64,000 nt of DNA from Leptodontidium sp. MPI-SDFR-AT-0119 (GCA_020726505.1 JAHLEZ010000001.1:6014001-6078000), one strand, 5' to 3'; positions 44,822-56,508 are shown, counted from the first letter of the stretch. Translations and numbers: made by a program. The notes: generated from the sequence alone by a model not told the origin.

Positions 44822-46326
44822 CTAATGATAATTCCACTCCATCTTCCTCATTAACAGATAACTCTCAATGGGCACACCCCTCCACTGCGTCTTCTCGCCC
44901 GTACTCTCCTTATAAAACTGTGGCTCGAAGCTCACAGAAGCCCATCCCCTAATCAACTGCCTCCAATAGCATGCTTCCGCAGCAGGCGTTAAATACCTCT
45001 CTCGGAACGTCCGCACATTATTCTCCGCGATCTTCTCCGCCTTCAGATTCCTCCCCTCACCACTCAGTAACCCTTCCATGACCTTCTCCAAGTCCGAAAA
45101 GTCCTTTGCGACCTCCACGAAATTCTGATTCGGGCCCGAGGACACCATGAGATGGTGGTGGTGTTGTAGCCATGACAGCTTATGCGCAACTATCACACTC
45201 TTGCAATTCTGCAGGTTTTGCAAACGGGCCGAGTAGGATACTCCCTCGGTATGTGCCACGAATTTGTACATGCAATGCTCGTCCATGCTGACAGCATCAT
45301 GCGCCTTGCCCTTTGCATTGTCGCTCCAGACGATCATCTTGACATCTGCCCAGCTCTTCCCCCTCGAGGCATTGACAAGCTGTTCTCTAACCAACAAATC
45401 CAGACTCGCGCCTCTCCAGATCAGCTTATCGATCTTGCGCATCCACGGCACTTTGGCGTCCATCTGCTCGGCCTTCATCTGCACCTCGCTGTACGAGCCT
45501 ATCTTCGGTTCCGGCCAGGACCAGTATCCGAAATCCGGCATGAGCCAGAGACTCGTCATGGACTTCTCGCGCGAGTATGTCCAGCGTGGGTTCGCGGATT
45601 CGGCGAGGTCGTCTACCATCATGGTGAATTCGATGTTGGGGAGGGGTTCGGGTGATGTGAGGATTGCGCGGTGGAGGGCTTGGAGGGAGGCTTCGCCGCG
45701 GGAGTTGATGCCAGTCGTGGCGTTGATCATGTATAACTGTTTCTAGTCAGCTACTTTTCTCCATCCAATTGACCAAGGCCTTGGGAGGTGAAAGGGGTTT
45801 GGTTTTCCGCGGATATGAAGAGGGGAGTCTGTACCTGTTGATCGTAAATCATGGCCCGTATATACCCATCTGCAACGGGCATCTCATCAGTCTCCTTCAG
45901 TGTAACATGATTACTCCTCCTATCCTCAACCGCCCTATCAATCTCATGATACAGGTCTGGAAAGGCCAACATGCACTGGCTCTCGCTCAACATCAGATTC
46001 CTCGCATCGCGCGTGTAATTCCACGTCCCATCGAAATTGCCCTTCCCTCTCGGATGCGCGTTCCTGGGCGGCGGCGCGAACGGATGGTACCGATCGTTGT
46101 AGAAGATCGCTGTGAGGAGCAAAGTTGCGAAGATGATCAGGGGGAATCGCCGGCGCCGTATCATAGATAGCGAGAATGCCGTGCTGCGGATGAGCATCTC
46201 CTTCTTCTCGTCCCAGGCCACAGCGGGCGGGAGTTGCTCCCACTTCTGGGTCTGGGTAGGGAATCCCTTCATAAAGACTGGGATGAATGGTTTCCTCTCC
46301 TGGGTCGGCGTTGGTACGAACTTCAT
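44822..46326 (-). CDS. Glycosyltransferase family 90 (CAP10-like) type II membrane protein
   Basis: Golgi-type transferase of the CAP10/KDEL-O-glucosyltransferase family, which adds xylose or glucose to glycans. Two exons, 46326-45835 and 45736-44822, give 468 aa; the 98-nt intron has a GCTGACTAG branch region. A basic stretch RRRRF precedes a single signal-anchor helix PLIIFATLLLTAIFY (about residues 60-75), so the catalytic part is lumenal. CAP10 hallmarks: DKLIWRGASLDLLVREQLVN, FVAHTEGVSYSARLQNLQNC (nucleotide-sugar region), KSVIVAHKLSWLQHHHHLMV and the C-terminal RYLTPAAEACYWRQLIRGWA. The specific sugar and acceptor are not known. Confidence 0.9.
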
Positions 46327-46792
46327 GGGTTACCTAATGATGGAGGCAGGCAGGCAGGCAAATAAGCAAACAGGTAAACAAGCGCGCTGGAAAATCAATC
46401 GTGTCCAAACATGCGAGGAGGTTTTTCAATTTGACGGAGACATGTACTTGAAGAAAGGGGGTTGGCTAGTCGTCGAGTCGCTGCCGCAATTGTACATAGA
46501 CGATAGACAGACAGATGGGTGGATAATAGATGTTCGTGTTCGTGGATGAAGAGCTGTATATCTTGTCTTTCTTTCTTCGAATCCGAGCTGTCAGAAGGGG
46601 AAAGGAGACGAGGAGCAGTCCTTCTGGAAGCACCGGGACATTTTGTGGATATGTACTCCGTCCTCCGCACTGTGCAATGGAATTGCCTTTCCTTGCCTTG
46701 CCTGCCACACAGCCACAGGACAAGAGATCGGTTGATAAGAAGAGAGAAGGAGGTGGAGGTGTCCGCAATGATTAATTCATCTCGGCGTGCCT

Positions 46793-46808
46793 GGGGGGGG
46801 GGGGGGGG
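46793..46808. repeat. G16 homopolymer
   Basis: Uninterrupted G run in the GT90 upstream region; true length may vary. Confidence 0.8.
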
Positions 46809-47347
46809 CCAAGTGTTTGTGGTATGGATATAACCGTGCCAATTGGATAAATGTGAATGGACGAAATACTGGTATGTATGGGCAAGAGAGTAGGTTCCAC
46901 AGTGAGCGGGATTATTGACGGCCATTTCGGCGCGATAAGAAAAAATCAACAGGGGGAGGCAGGGCACGGCAACCACACCACGATGCACACCACGACTCGT
47001 ACAGTGCCTAGTGTAGTGCATCAAACTGATGGACCCTTATTTCTGATCTTGGAAGCTCGCCCTAGCTAGTGGGATGAGGGAGGGGGTTACCCTACAGCCT
47101 ACCATACTAGAGGATCTAGATTGCCAATGACAGTTCTAGCGCAGGAGATCTAGTACAGTAACCCTGTGTGCACAAGAAGCAGAAGAAGCAGAAGAAGCAC
47201 CAAGAACGTATAGAATTTAGAATTCGAAGCCGGAAGCTAGGGACACCCACCTTCTGCTGTAATTCCGCCCAGCTCAATGGAAGCTCGACTAGAGGTCGCG
47301 TGGCTGACGCACCTACAGGAGGTAGGTGAGGTCCGTACCTTCCAAGT

Positions 47348-47357
47348 TAGGTACCTA
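47348..47357. repeat. TAGGTACCTA palindrome
   Basis: A 10-bp palindrome in the CWC24 promoter, a phase-shifted form of the TACCTAGGTA element, with GTAGGTGAGG just upstream. Function unknown. Confidence 0.55.
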
Positions 47358-47564
47358 GCGAGCCAGGTTCCTTGACCTTCCACCCTGAACTGCCAGGCAT
47401 CGATTTCAACGATTGCATTAGTCAGCCGAGCTTCCAGTCGTTCCTCAGCCTTGGGAGAACTTGATGCTAAAGCCTCAGCCTTTTCGCATCTGCGATTTCA
47501 CGATTCTACGATATAACAGCCTCACCACATTCTCATCAACAAGACGTCGAGATAAGACTACACA

Positions 47565-48560
47565 ATGGAATCCACAGAATCAACCCCTCCTGCTCCAGTA
47601 GCACTCTTCAAGAAACGCGCCGGCAAATCGAACTTTCGCAAAAGAGCCGCCACTCCACCCGCTGCCTCAGACAGCGATTCAGGCGACTATTCCTCCTCCG
47701 AAGACGAAGCAGGGCACAAGATCAAACGGAGAAAGAAGAATACCGGCGTCGTAACCGTATCATCTAAGAACAATCCCGGTTTAAAAGCCGATCACACAAC
47801 GACCAAGTACACTGCAGACCGCAGCACCACGATCAAGAGCTCGAACGATGCAACCAAGCAGTCGAATTGGTACGATGAGAATGCCACAGATGCCTTATCC
47901 AGCAAGAATCTGCTTGGATCGACGAGAGCTGCTCCAGAAGGTACATACAAGGGACTGGCGAACGCAACGTCCTTCATTCAGAAGAATCCCGATGCACCAA
48001 ACCGAGTCGTCGGGCCCGTGAAAGCACCTACGAATATCCGAACCATCACAGTAACAGACTTCGCGCCGGACGTCTGCAAGGATTACAAGCAAACGGGCTT
48101 CTGCGGTTTCGGAGACAATTGCAAATACCTGCATGCTCGAGAAGATTATAAGGCGGGCTGGCAGCTAGACAAGGAATGGGAGAACGTCACGAAGGGGAAG
48201 AAGGTTATAGGTGGGACGAAGATAGCAAGTGCAAACCGGAATGCGGAGGAAGAGGATTCGGGGGACGAGGATGCGGCGTTGGAGGGTATACCGTTTGCGT
48301 GTGTTATTTGCAAGGACAAATACAAGGATCCAATCATCACGAAGTGTGGGCATTACTTCTGCGAGAGCTGTGCCTTGAAGAGGTATAGGAAGGACCCTAG
48401 TTGTGCGATCTGTGGAGCTGGGACGGGAGGTGTGTTTAATGTGGCGAAAAATCTAAAGAAGTTGCTAGATAAGAAAAGAGAGAGGAATGCGAGGAGGAGA
48501 GAGAAGGCTATTGAAGCTGGAGAGGAAGTTAGTGAGGATGAGGAGGAAGAAGAAGAATAG
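47565..48560 (+). CDS. CWC24: Pre-mRNA-splicing factor Cwc24 (CCCH finger plus RING)
   Basis: Spliceosome factor (human RNF113A counterpart) that joins at activation before the first step and contacts the 5' splice site. Single exon, 331 aa. The first 130 residues are disordered and charged (LFKKRAGKSNFRKRAATPPA). A CCCH zinc finger follows, CKDYKQTGFCGFGDNCKYLH (C-x8-C-x5-C-x3-H) around residue 170. A C3HC4 RING lies near residues 245-285: CVICKDKYKDPIITKCGHYF with CESCALKRYRKDPSCAIC. A lysine/arginine helix and an acidic tail end the protein. Domain order and size match the family exactly. It is unusual here in lacking introns. Confidence 0.95.
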   Translation: MESTESTPPAPVALFKKRAGKSNFRKRAATPPAASDSDSGDYSSSEDEAGHKIKRRKKNTGVVTVSSKNNPGLKADHTTTKYTADRSTTIKSSNDATKQSNWYDENATDALSSKNLLGSTRAAPEGTYKGLANATSFIQKNPDAPNRVVGPVKAPTNIRTITVTDFAPDVCKDYKQTGFCGFGDNCKYLHAREDYKAGWQLDKEWENVTKGKKVIGGTKIASANRNAEEEDSGDEDAALEGIPFACVICKDKYKDPIITKCGHYFCESCALKRYRKDPSCAICGAGTGGVFNVAKNLKKLLDKKRERNARRREKAIEAGEEVSEDEEEEEE

Positions 48561-48975
48561 CTAGATGAGTCAAAATGTTAGAATCAACGCTATACTGCAT
48601 TTCTTCCGGCTTTCATGTCCTTTGCCTCGGAGGGTCTATCAGATAAAATTACATCATACAAACAACAAACAACCTCAGGTCAGTTGTCACTGACTGTAGT
48701 GTAGACCACAGAACCGCAGATTAAGACCTTGGGGGAAGCTACCACTCGCAACGAGGTTGGAGTTAAAGAAAGGACGTCAAAGTCAACAGGGCGAAATTCA
48801 CATCTATGAATAAGAGCCTGGTTGAAGTCTCTAAATGATTTCAAGATACTAACTTTAAAAAGAGCCGAGCTCGGGTTTAAGCAGGCTTTGGTTTGCGTTA
48901 TTAAAGTGAATTGTATAAGTAGTAAAGTAACTCGCTTCACCGGGGACGAATTGGGCCCGCCTCGATTGAAGGAGG
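48561..48975. other. Convergent intergenic gap CWC24 / DUF676 gene
   Basis: 3' ends of two genes. An open frame at 48680-48979 on the minus strand has no family features and was not accepted. Confidence 0.45.
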
Positions 48976-51168
48976 TCATGCTATCGATGCCTCGAGAATA
49001 GCTCTCCTATTCGCATCTTCCTCCACCCACTTACTTATCCTCTCACCAACATCCCCAACCAAACTTTCATATTGTGGACCAGGAAAGAAAAGACCGCAAT
49101 GTGCTCCAACCTCATCAACTCCTTCCATATACACCCTGATCCAACACTTGTCCCTCTTCCCACCATACTCAGGGGGAAGCATGCAGAACTTCTTATCTCG
49201 CTTCGGCTTGTCATCGGCTGATGCAACTGAAGCTTGTCTCGTCCTCGGTTCGGGGTTGATGGTAGCTTTCCGTTTCTCTTCTTCTCTCTCCTCCTTCAGC
49301 CTTTGCTTCTCTTCTTCCTTCTGCTCCTTCGCCACCTGCTTCTCCTTCCGCTTCTCTTCTTCTCTCTCTTCTTTGATACGCTTCTTCTGTTCGGCTGTCT
49401 GTTCTTTCTCACGTTCTTGACGTGCTTTCTTCTCTCGCTTCTCTACTAATTTCTGCCGATCCTTGATAGCACTCTCACGATCTTTGACGGCTTGTTGGTA
49501 GGCTTTCATGACACGCTTTTGTTCTTTCTCCGCAATCTTCCGCGAGTCCTTGTCAGTGTATGCATCCAGATTGACAGCCTCTGGTTCGGTAGGCATGACC
49601 GGAATTGGGGGCAAAGATGGTTCGGTGGCTGAGGGTTGACTGTGGAGTGACGGCTCCCCAGGCGTTACCTCCTTTGACTCTTCTGTCTTGACAGCACTCG
49701 ATGATTCTGGAAGGTCCTCATCATCTTCAATCGGAATCGAATCGATATGCTGCATCGGCCCTAACTCTTGAATATCATCTTGAACACCCGAATTCTCGCC
49801 AAGGTCTTGCATCCGAATCTCGATCGGTGATGCATTTGGACCATCTTCAAGAGGCTGTGGGGTGATAGTACCATCGCCATGCTCATCTACAAATATCTTG
49901 GGCGTTGAAGGGCCAGGAGTAAGTCTGCCTTCTCTTAGGCTCATATCTTCCATCTCAACTTCAATCAGCTTCAAATTGCCATCCTTGTCCAACATCTGTC
50001 CGGGAGGAATCTTGGGCTGCTTTGGTCTTCCAGTGCTGGCGGTGTAGTAATTGGCAAATCTAATGCGCTGGGTTGGTGGTCGATATCCTGGGCCTGGTCT
50101 TGGAGAATCATCAACATCTTCCAAAGCACGAATCCGCTCATATCGATTCTTCAATCCTGGATAATCCGCCATACAACCCCCGAACTCCAAGTGCGACATA
50201 AAGTACTGCTTCGTAGCAGTAGTGAGACCATCAGAGTGTTTGTTCACGAAATGTAGAACGTTGGTCCATCCTTTGCGTTCAGGTAATCGTACATCATTAG
50301 GGAAAGGTGGGTTAAAGAATGGATCGTTTGGCGGCGGGCTGGCGAGTGGAGAGGTGATGCTTTGTACGAGACTAAGTGAAGAGTCATTGGATGTGATCGT
50401 CGAGGGAGCATAGCTCTGAAATGAACCACTGTCAAGTGATGGGGTAGTCGTTCCACTTCCAAAGGATGGTTGAGGTTTTGGGGGCTCTGGCGCAGGGCGA
50501 AAAAGACTACCAATACCACTCACAACGACACCAGGATGCATTCCGAGAAATGGGGTATCGAAGTTGACAGTGCCCAAGAGTCGATGCCGGAAAGGCTTCC
50601 CAGTTGCCGGAGACGAGGGTTTCTGAAGTGCCACTTCCGCAGACAGCAATCCTCCCATGCTATGTCCAAGTAATACGACATCTGTATTTCTGTTCTCGTG
50701 TGGTTCGAGCCTACCCAGTAAGAAAGTGTCTTCAAAAGAGGCATCGACTTACCATTTACTGAAATCATCTCGAGCAAAGTCAATCGCGTTCCTCGACTTA
50801 TATCTAGGATAAATCTTTGTATGGACGACATGAGTCTCCGAAAGGGTGATGGTGAGAAGATTATGAATATGTGCTGGAAAGCTCTGAAAGCTAGTCTCAT
50901 TGCCCATAAATCCATGAATGAAAACAAGGAGCAATGTTCGTCTGCCATCCCGTCCCGACTCTGAAGGTACCAGCGAATGTGTGGAAGATGATCTTGGATC
51001 TTCTGATCTCCATTGTTCTGATATTAACTCGCTCCTTCTTGCATCATCGGAGTTGTATGGTGGTGGCGGATTGGTTTGGTATGAGGGTATTCGTGGAGGA
51101 AGAGGAGGAGGACGGCCGCGAGTTTTCTCTGCTAATTGAGCAGGAGTCGCATACTCAGAAACCGACAT
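48976..51168 (-). CDS. DUF676-type serine esterase / lipase with charged C-terminal coiled coil
   Basis: Predicted alpha/beta hydrolase acting on lipid esters. Two exons, 51168-50753 and 50710-48976, give 716 aa; the 42-nt intron is among the shortest here. An in-frame ATG 93 bases upstream is possible. Hydrolase motifs: LLLVFIHGFMGNETSFQSFP (oxyanion-hole region) and DVVLLGHSMGGLLSAEVALQ with the GxSxG nucleophile, followed by LLGTVNFDTPFLGMHPGVVV. The middle is disordered and Pro/Ser-rich. A long Lys/Glu/Arg-rich segment (about residues 495-600, for example EKKARQEREKEQTAEQKKRI) should form a coiled coil, and the protein ends with a conserved-looking WIRVYMEGVDEVGAHCGLFF. No signal peptide, so it is probably cytosolic or membrane-peripheral. 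Confidence 0.85.
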
Positions 51169-51553
51169 TGCTCTTATGCTTGCTATCTTACCTACCTTGT
51201 CTTGATGGGCTTTCTTGGCAAGTTGAGTTGAAGCTCCAACAGCAGCGGAGTCGCAGACCAACCCACAACTCTATTATAAGATATAGAAGCAATCTAGACC
51301 GAAAGCGAAAGCGTCTATTCGCCAGATCATGAAGTTAGTTCAGTTGATGCGTGGATTAGTTGGCTCTCTAGGTTGGCGACCCCTCCAAGTTACTAGGGAG
51401 GTAGGTAGGTGGCGCGCTAAATGTCTAGCGGACGGAAGGGCTAGCTACGATGTAGGAAGTGTGACCAGCCTTGGCACTCGCTGTTTGACTCTGATTGCCT
51501 CCAGTTTCAACCACCCAGGTTCAACAAATCTAATACCACGAACCACCGCGAAG
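51169..51553. promoter_or_regulatory. Bidirectional gap DUF676 gene / bL36m
   Basis: Divergent promoter with GGGAGGTAGGTAGGTGG near 51397-51413, a TAGG-repeat relative of the motifs seen elsewhere. No gene seen. Confidence 0.4.
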
Positions 51554-52241
51554 ATGATACCCTCAACATCCCTCCTCCGCACAGCACGCCTAGTGTTTCC
51601 CTCCATCCGACAATGCACCGCTCAATGCGCCCGCAACACCACGAATAGCGCAGCGGCAACGAGAGCCTTCTCAGCGCTGAGCTTGACTTCTACGAGGCCG
51701 AATATATTGGCCAAGGCTGCGGTAAAGGGACAGATAGGAAAGGAGATGCAGAAAGCGGTGGTGGGGAGTGCATTAGGACAGGTTAGGGGGATGAAGGTTA
51801 GGAGTTCGGTGAAGAAGCTTTGTGAGGGCTGCAAGGTATGTTTTGCAATTGGGTTTCTTCTCGTTGTTTGGGGGCTTGAGAACTCGGGATTGGATATGGT
51901 TAGGGAGGCGATTGTATTCTATGGGAAAACGAGGCATCTGGGGAGTTTGGGGAGAGAGGAGAGGATGAGAACGAAGCATTGCGTTCTGAGCTCCAAGGAT
52001 TGGGATTGGAATTAGATCTGCCTAGGGCCTGGTATTGGTGCTATGATCGAATGGGCAAACACTGGAAGAGGGGTCGATGGTAGAGAAAGCATTGCAGAAC
52101 ATTGCACGAGAAAGACAAGTAATACTGCAGCTAACTTTACCCCTACAGAGCGTACGGAGGAAAGGAGGAAAGACTGGCAAGGGACATGTCTATATCATTT
52201 GCTCGCTGAACCCGAAGCATAAGCAGAGGCAGGGGAAGTAG
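51554..52241 (+). CDS. RTC6: Mitochondrial large-subunit ribosomal protein bL36m
   Basis: Small zinc-ribbon protein of the mitoribosome large subunit. Exons 51554-51835 and 52149-52241 give 124 aa. The N-terminal 75 residues are a mitochondrial targeting sequence rich in Arg, Ser and Ala (TSLLRTARLVFPSIRQCTAQ). The mature part MKVRSSVKKLCEGCK|SVRRKG followed by GHVYIICSLNPKHKQRQGK is the bL36 fold, with C-x2-C, a later Cys and His as zinc ligands. The 313-nt intron cuts exactly after the first Cys pair and ends CAGCTAACTTTACCCCTACA|G. Without the second exon the protein would miss half its zinc site, so simple frame-based annotation fails here. Confidence 0.93.
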
Positions 52242-52601
52242 GGGTTTGCAACTGGAATGATTCGAGCCACTCGAGAGGTCTGCATGGAGGGTGAAAGCAT
52301 ATTTGCGGAGGAGGAGCCCGAGACAGGTGGGAGGGAGAGGAGGCTGGGCGATGTACAATTACAACACTGTATGCATAGGCTAGCGTTTGGGAATTGGTTC
52401 TTCATATCTGAGTTGCTAGAAGAGTGTATGTGTACCAAGATAGACAAAACAGTCCAAGGGGGAGATCCTGGATTGGGAATGGAGTGGACAGTTGAAGGGG
52501 TGGATTGCGGCAGAGATCAATATACCCCCCTACATTTCATCACCCTCTCCTTCCATACATCTCCAGTCCTCAGTCTTGATCTTTCAAGGAGCCAGGATAC
52601 C
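52242..52601. other. Convergent intergenic bL36m / LYRM2
   Basis: About 360 bases with two 3' ends; no gene seen. Confidence 0.45.
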
Positions 52602-53117
52602 TTACAACCCATTGATATACCTCTCCATTGCCTCCCATTGTGTCTTGCCAGTTGAAATGAGGTATCGGATTTGTGTCTGCCAGTCCATCATTAGCCATGG
52701 TTTCCATCATTACCTCTGGCGGCATCTGCCAGTGCCGCCCCGTCCCTCTCCTCACGGCAAAAGAGAAGACGTACAATATCCTGAACGCTCTTATTCCTGA
52801 CAAACTCCTCTTTCGAAAATCGTAGCGTCTCGGCTCTGGTGCTGGGATCAGAGATCTTCTTGCTTCCTCTGACGATATCGCGCCAGAGGGAGAGGGCTTT
52901 GGTGCGTTGGAGGAACTGTACAGCGTATTAGTAAGTGCTGTATTCAATTGACGCATATTAAATTGTCTAGAACTTAGCTTAGGAGTGGCTAAGGAAAGGA
53001 AGGAAGCCGTACATGATCTAACGAAATCGTACTCTTGAGGCCTGTAGGTCTTTTCCTAGCTGCTTGTGATGCGTAGCTACGGCATATTAGACGCAGGAAT
53101 TGCAATTGCGGTCGCAT
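52602..53117 (-). CDS. LYRM2: LYR-motif protein, LYRM2-like
   Basis: Small mitochondrial-matrix LYR protein; family members bind acyl-carrier protein and help complex assembly. Three exons, 53117-53013, 52915-52775 and 52676-52602, give 106 aa. Introns of 97 and 98 nt have ACTAATA and GCTAATG branch points. Exon 1 encodes a targeting-like leader (QFLRLICRSYASQAARKRPT) then the conserved LKSTISLDH. Exon 2 starts FLQRTKALSLWRDIVRG, where the LYR triad is LWR, followed by STRAETLRFSKEEFVRN. Exon 3 gives TQIRYLISTGKTQWEAMERY, the typical end. A nearby in-frame ATG at 53129 would add four residues. Shares a 255-bp divergent promoter with NAA40. Confidence 0.9.
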
Positions 53118-53372
53118 TAGGCATCGCATCTGCTTGCGGTTGGGGTGTGCGCTGCTGTGCCTGATCGCTGGTGGGCGTTGTATTGTATTTACACCCCGGT
53201 CCAAAAGCTGATGATGGAATTGAAGCTTGCAGGCGAGACGCAGTAATGCGCTGAAGCTTGGCGCGAGTCGGTTGGATAAATGGAAAAATCGCGTCTCCCA
53301 ACGCGTCATCTTCGAGATATTTACAACGCTACAAGAATTCAATTCGATCCGAGGATCTGGATCAGAGAAGAT

Positions 53373-54182
53373 ATGACCAAGAAGGATGATATAGAGGTTG
53401 CGAACAAGAAAACCTTAGAGGAGTTTGTGGAGAGTTACTTTCCTGAGTATGTTTGACCCCCACTATCACCAAGTCACACAAGAAGCAGACATTAACAAGT
53501 GTTCTGTTTGCTCTACACTATATAGCCTTGTACTCATTATCTCTCTAAATATTACAGCGCAACTTGGAAGACGTGGACTCATCCCATAACCAAAACCACA
53601 TACCAACTGTCCATGCAAACAGCCTCCGTCCTCTCATCCTCCGACTTCACGGCCTGTTTCAACCTCATCGAGTCAACCAGCTCTGAGGACTACCGAAAAT
53701 CCAAGGAGGGATGGAAACCTAAAGCTAAGAAACGCGAAATGAAGCTACTGGATCTGAAGTATCTCCTTGTAAAGCGGGATACGACGGTTGAGGGGTTCAT
53801 GTCATTCATGCCAACTTACGAGGATGACTTTCCGGTGGTGTATTGCTATGAGATACATCTTAGAGAGGAGCTGAGAGGGTGAGTGGTTGATGTCCTGATT
53901 TTACTCGCCAGACTGTTTCCTTGATTGATATGTAGACAAAGCTAACCGAGGAATAGAACTGGCCTCGCAGCAACACTCGTGGAACACCTCTCCACGATTG
54001 GACAAAACATCCCCTCAACAGCCAAAGTCATGTTGACAGTCTTCACACGCAACGAGCGGGCTGTATCATTCTACTCCAAGCTCGGCTATACGAAGGACGA
54101 GTTCTCACCACCGCCACGGATCCTTCGAAACGGCACGAAGGTGGAGGCCGAGTACGTTATTCTAAGCAAGGCCATCTCATGA
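53373..54182 (+). CDS. NAA40: N-alpha-acetyltransferase 40 (NatD, histone H4/H2A N-terminal)
   Basis: Acetylates the N-terminal serine of histones H4 and H2A. Three exons, 53373-53446, 53558-53878 and 53957-54182, give 206 aa. GNAT features: the substrate-side strand YLLVKRDTTVEGFMSFMPTY, the central strand FPVVYCYEIHLREELRG, then the acetyl-CoA loop RGTGLA (R/Q-x2-G-x-G/A) across the exon 2/3 junction, and LTVFTRNERAVSFYSKLGY, the characteristic NatD/GNAT C-terminal block. Introns of 111 and 78 nt have CTAAAT and GCTAACC branch points. Length matches the family. Confidence 0.9.
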
Positions 54183-54867
54183 TTTGCTCCTGGCTTTGGG
54201 AACTCAATATAAGAGGTTGGGTTCCATGAAGCTGACGTTGGAGCTGTATGCATGGGTTCGGAAATGTTTGGCTTCCCCGAGTTCATTTCACGAACACATG
54301 GCAAACGGTATATGCCGCCAGGTAACCCCCTTACTTAGATTTGGTCCATTTGGGCGACTGAGAAGGAAGGACAGCTTCATCGGCAAAGAGGGTGTGTGTT
54401 GAAAGGGGATAGGCTGACGCCACATTTCTCAGCCGTACGACCCGTACCCCTGTCTACTAGACTGCAGCTACATTCTTCTCCCGTGATATTGGGATTCCTT
54501 CATTTCACAGAAGCAATGTATCGGGACCATGCTGCGGCTGTGGGAGTGAGCACGGTAGTGGAGGAGCAGCGTTGTTTGGGTCCCGTTACTTGGCGAGGAG
54601 CTATTCTGGTGCGGTGGAGATGAAGTTGTTCGTGTTACTAGGCCCGTTATTGGGTGTGTTGGCGTCGATCGTCGTGGTTTGGGGTTTGTGGAGAGGAGGG
54701 CTGAAACTGGGGGATATTTGTATAAGGCTGTGAGATTTCGCTCTTTTGGGTTTGCATTCCTCGTGTCTCTTTGTCCCTCCTTTGCTCCTCTTCGATTCTG
54801 CAACTTCGTATTTTTACACCCGAACCTGTACTTCAAATTTTCAAACTTTACTCACTCAACCGTCAAG
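54183..54867. other. Intergenic NAA40 / PLAC8 gene
   Basis: Contains a long pyrimidine-rich leader just before the PLAC8 ATG. Short open frames on both strands were not accepted. Confidence 0.45.
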
Positions 54868-55613
54868 ATGAATGACACCAAGGCCCCCATCACTGAGCAG
54901 CCAGCTGGTCATGCTCAGCCTCAGCCCACATATATGAAATACAAGGAGCAGACCGGAACTGAGGAATGGAACAATGACATCTGGGATTGCTTCAAGGGCG
55001 CAGATAATCTCTGTGCGACTCTCTGCCCATTTCTTTGCCTCATAATGACCTTGAAGAGATGAAAACTAACCTCTCCTGCTTTTAGGCCTCAAGGCAACAT
55101 TCTGCTCTTGCTTCGTCTATGGACGGACTCAAGCTCGTTTGAGAGATCCTACTCTTGCGGGATACGAGAGGATTAACAACGATGTACATTTCCCGTCTTG
55201 ATTGCTGTGACCTTGTGCTGATAGGCCCAAAAGTGTCTCATGTTCGCTGGTTTGAACTGCTTCGGTTTGGGATTCGTGTACGTCTTTTCTTTCTGCTCAA
55301 CTTAAACCCTGACACTATTCCTCAATCTTATCAACACCTACATTCACCTCTCACATTTCAAGTCTCCTATCTCCTGCCAGAATAACAAAAGCTAAAATTA
55401 TAATCTTATAGTCTCGAGTTCCTCAAGCGCTCTGAGATCCGCGCCAAGTACGCTATCCGCGGCGACGCCTTGACAGATGGTCTCCTTTCCTTCTGCTGTG
55501 GATGCTGCTCGATCATCCAGGGTGAGAAGGAAGTCATTGGACGCCAGCAGACTGCGGGTATGGGCCAGGGCTATGTGGCACCTCAGGGCATGAATGCTGC
55601 ACACCCTCAGTAG
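54868..55613 (+). CDS. PLAC8-family cysteine-rich protein
   Basis: Small membrane-associated Cys-rich protein; plant and fungal relatives affect cadmium/calcium tolerance or cell size. Four exons, 54868-55012, 55086-55183, 55225-55277 and 55412-55613, give 165 aa. Intron 2 is only 41 nt; intron 3 is 134 nt. The domain starts EEWNNDIWDCFKGADNLC, continues LKATFCSCFVYGRTQARL and AQKCLMFAGLNCFGLGF (first membrane-like stretch), and ends IRGDALTDGLLSFCCGCCSI with CCGCC and the usual QGEKEV following. The C-terminal tail is Gly/Gln-rich. The donor of intron 3 was placed at 55278 (GTACGT) because it alone keeps FVLEFLKRSEIRAKY in frame. Confidence 0.9.
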
Positions 55614-56508
55614 AGGATGGTGTAGCTCTAGCTGGGAGGGATAAATTGGGATGAGATTACATGCGATGGAGTATCGACGCAAGACGATCAATGTAGTGGT
55701 TTTCGGGGGTTTGTTTCATTTTGCTTTTGTGAGGGCGATGATACCAGTTTAATATCAGTCGGGAATGCCTATTGCTTTGATCAAATTTCGTTCTCGCGTT
55801 CGGTCTTCAGAGCAGGCCACTGTCTTTCCCGACTTGTTGCTGAAATATCGTATCTTTTGAACGGGCCTGAACTCCTAATAGGTCGTAACAACCATATGTC
55901 AGCACTTGGAAACAAGGGCTATGAGTCATACGTTATTAGTAGGGTACTGGTCTTAGGCGCAAATGGAGAACAAACTTAAACGCGAAGATCATGAAGAAGA
56001 CCTAGTAGTAAATAGCACAGGATGTCAAATGTACACTAGTACTGAGGGAGAAGGATTCTTAATTCCAAAAAAAAGAGCAATCGACACTAACAAAACGCCA
56101 ATATCAATGCAGACTTTCAAATATTTCCGTCCCTGCACCATGCCTTGTAGGGTATTCTCTTCCACCCCCTTCAATTCAACACTTAATAAGTCAACAATAA
56201 TTTGCACTAGCAAAATACCTAAAGAAAAGTAAAATTTCAAATGCACTCCGTTCTTGAACTGCCTTCCATTTACTGGGTATCCCTTCCACTTCTCATTCTG
56301 CCAGCCCTCTTGCACAGATATCAAACTCCCGCCTCCACCTCCACCTACTTCCACGTATACATCCGTCTTGTATATCTGTCCGTTCTCACAGTTGTCCAAG
56401 ACTTGAAGCTTGCAACAACCCGATGGCTCGAGTCATAATTCGTCCATATTCATTATCTTCGTATCGTACTCCTAATTCTCAAGTCTCGCTCCCTCCTTGC
56501 GCTCTTTG
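55614..56508. other. Convergent intergenic PLAC8 gene / HSK3
   Basis: About 0.9 kb, AT-richer than neighbouring genes. A minus-strand frame at 56025-56399 with two hydrophobic stretches has no start context, splice support or family and was not accepted. Confidence 0.4.

Larger units (their letters stand above)
46327..47564. other. Bidirectional gap GT90 / CWC24
   Basis: About 1.24 kb. Contains a G16 run (46793-46808), GCAGGCAGGCA and AGAAGCAGAAGAAGC short repeats, and the palindrome TAGGTACCTA (47348-47357) about 210 bases before CWC24. Minus-strand open frames here depend on the G run or low complexity and were not accepted. Confidence 0.4.

Noticed and set aside
46395..47024. 209-codon minus-strand frame between GT90 and CWC24
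   Set aside because: It depends on the G16 run and has no domain or conserved block.
56025..56399. Minus-strand membrane-protein-like frame
   Set aside because: Two hydrophobic stretches but no family, poor context and an AT-rich intergenic setting.
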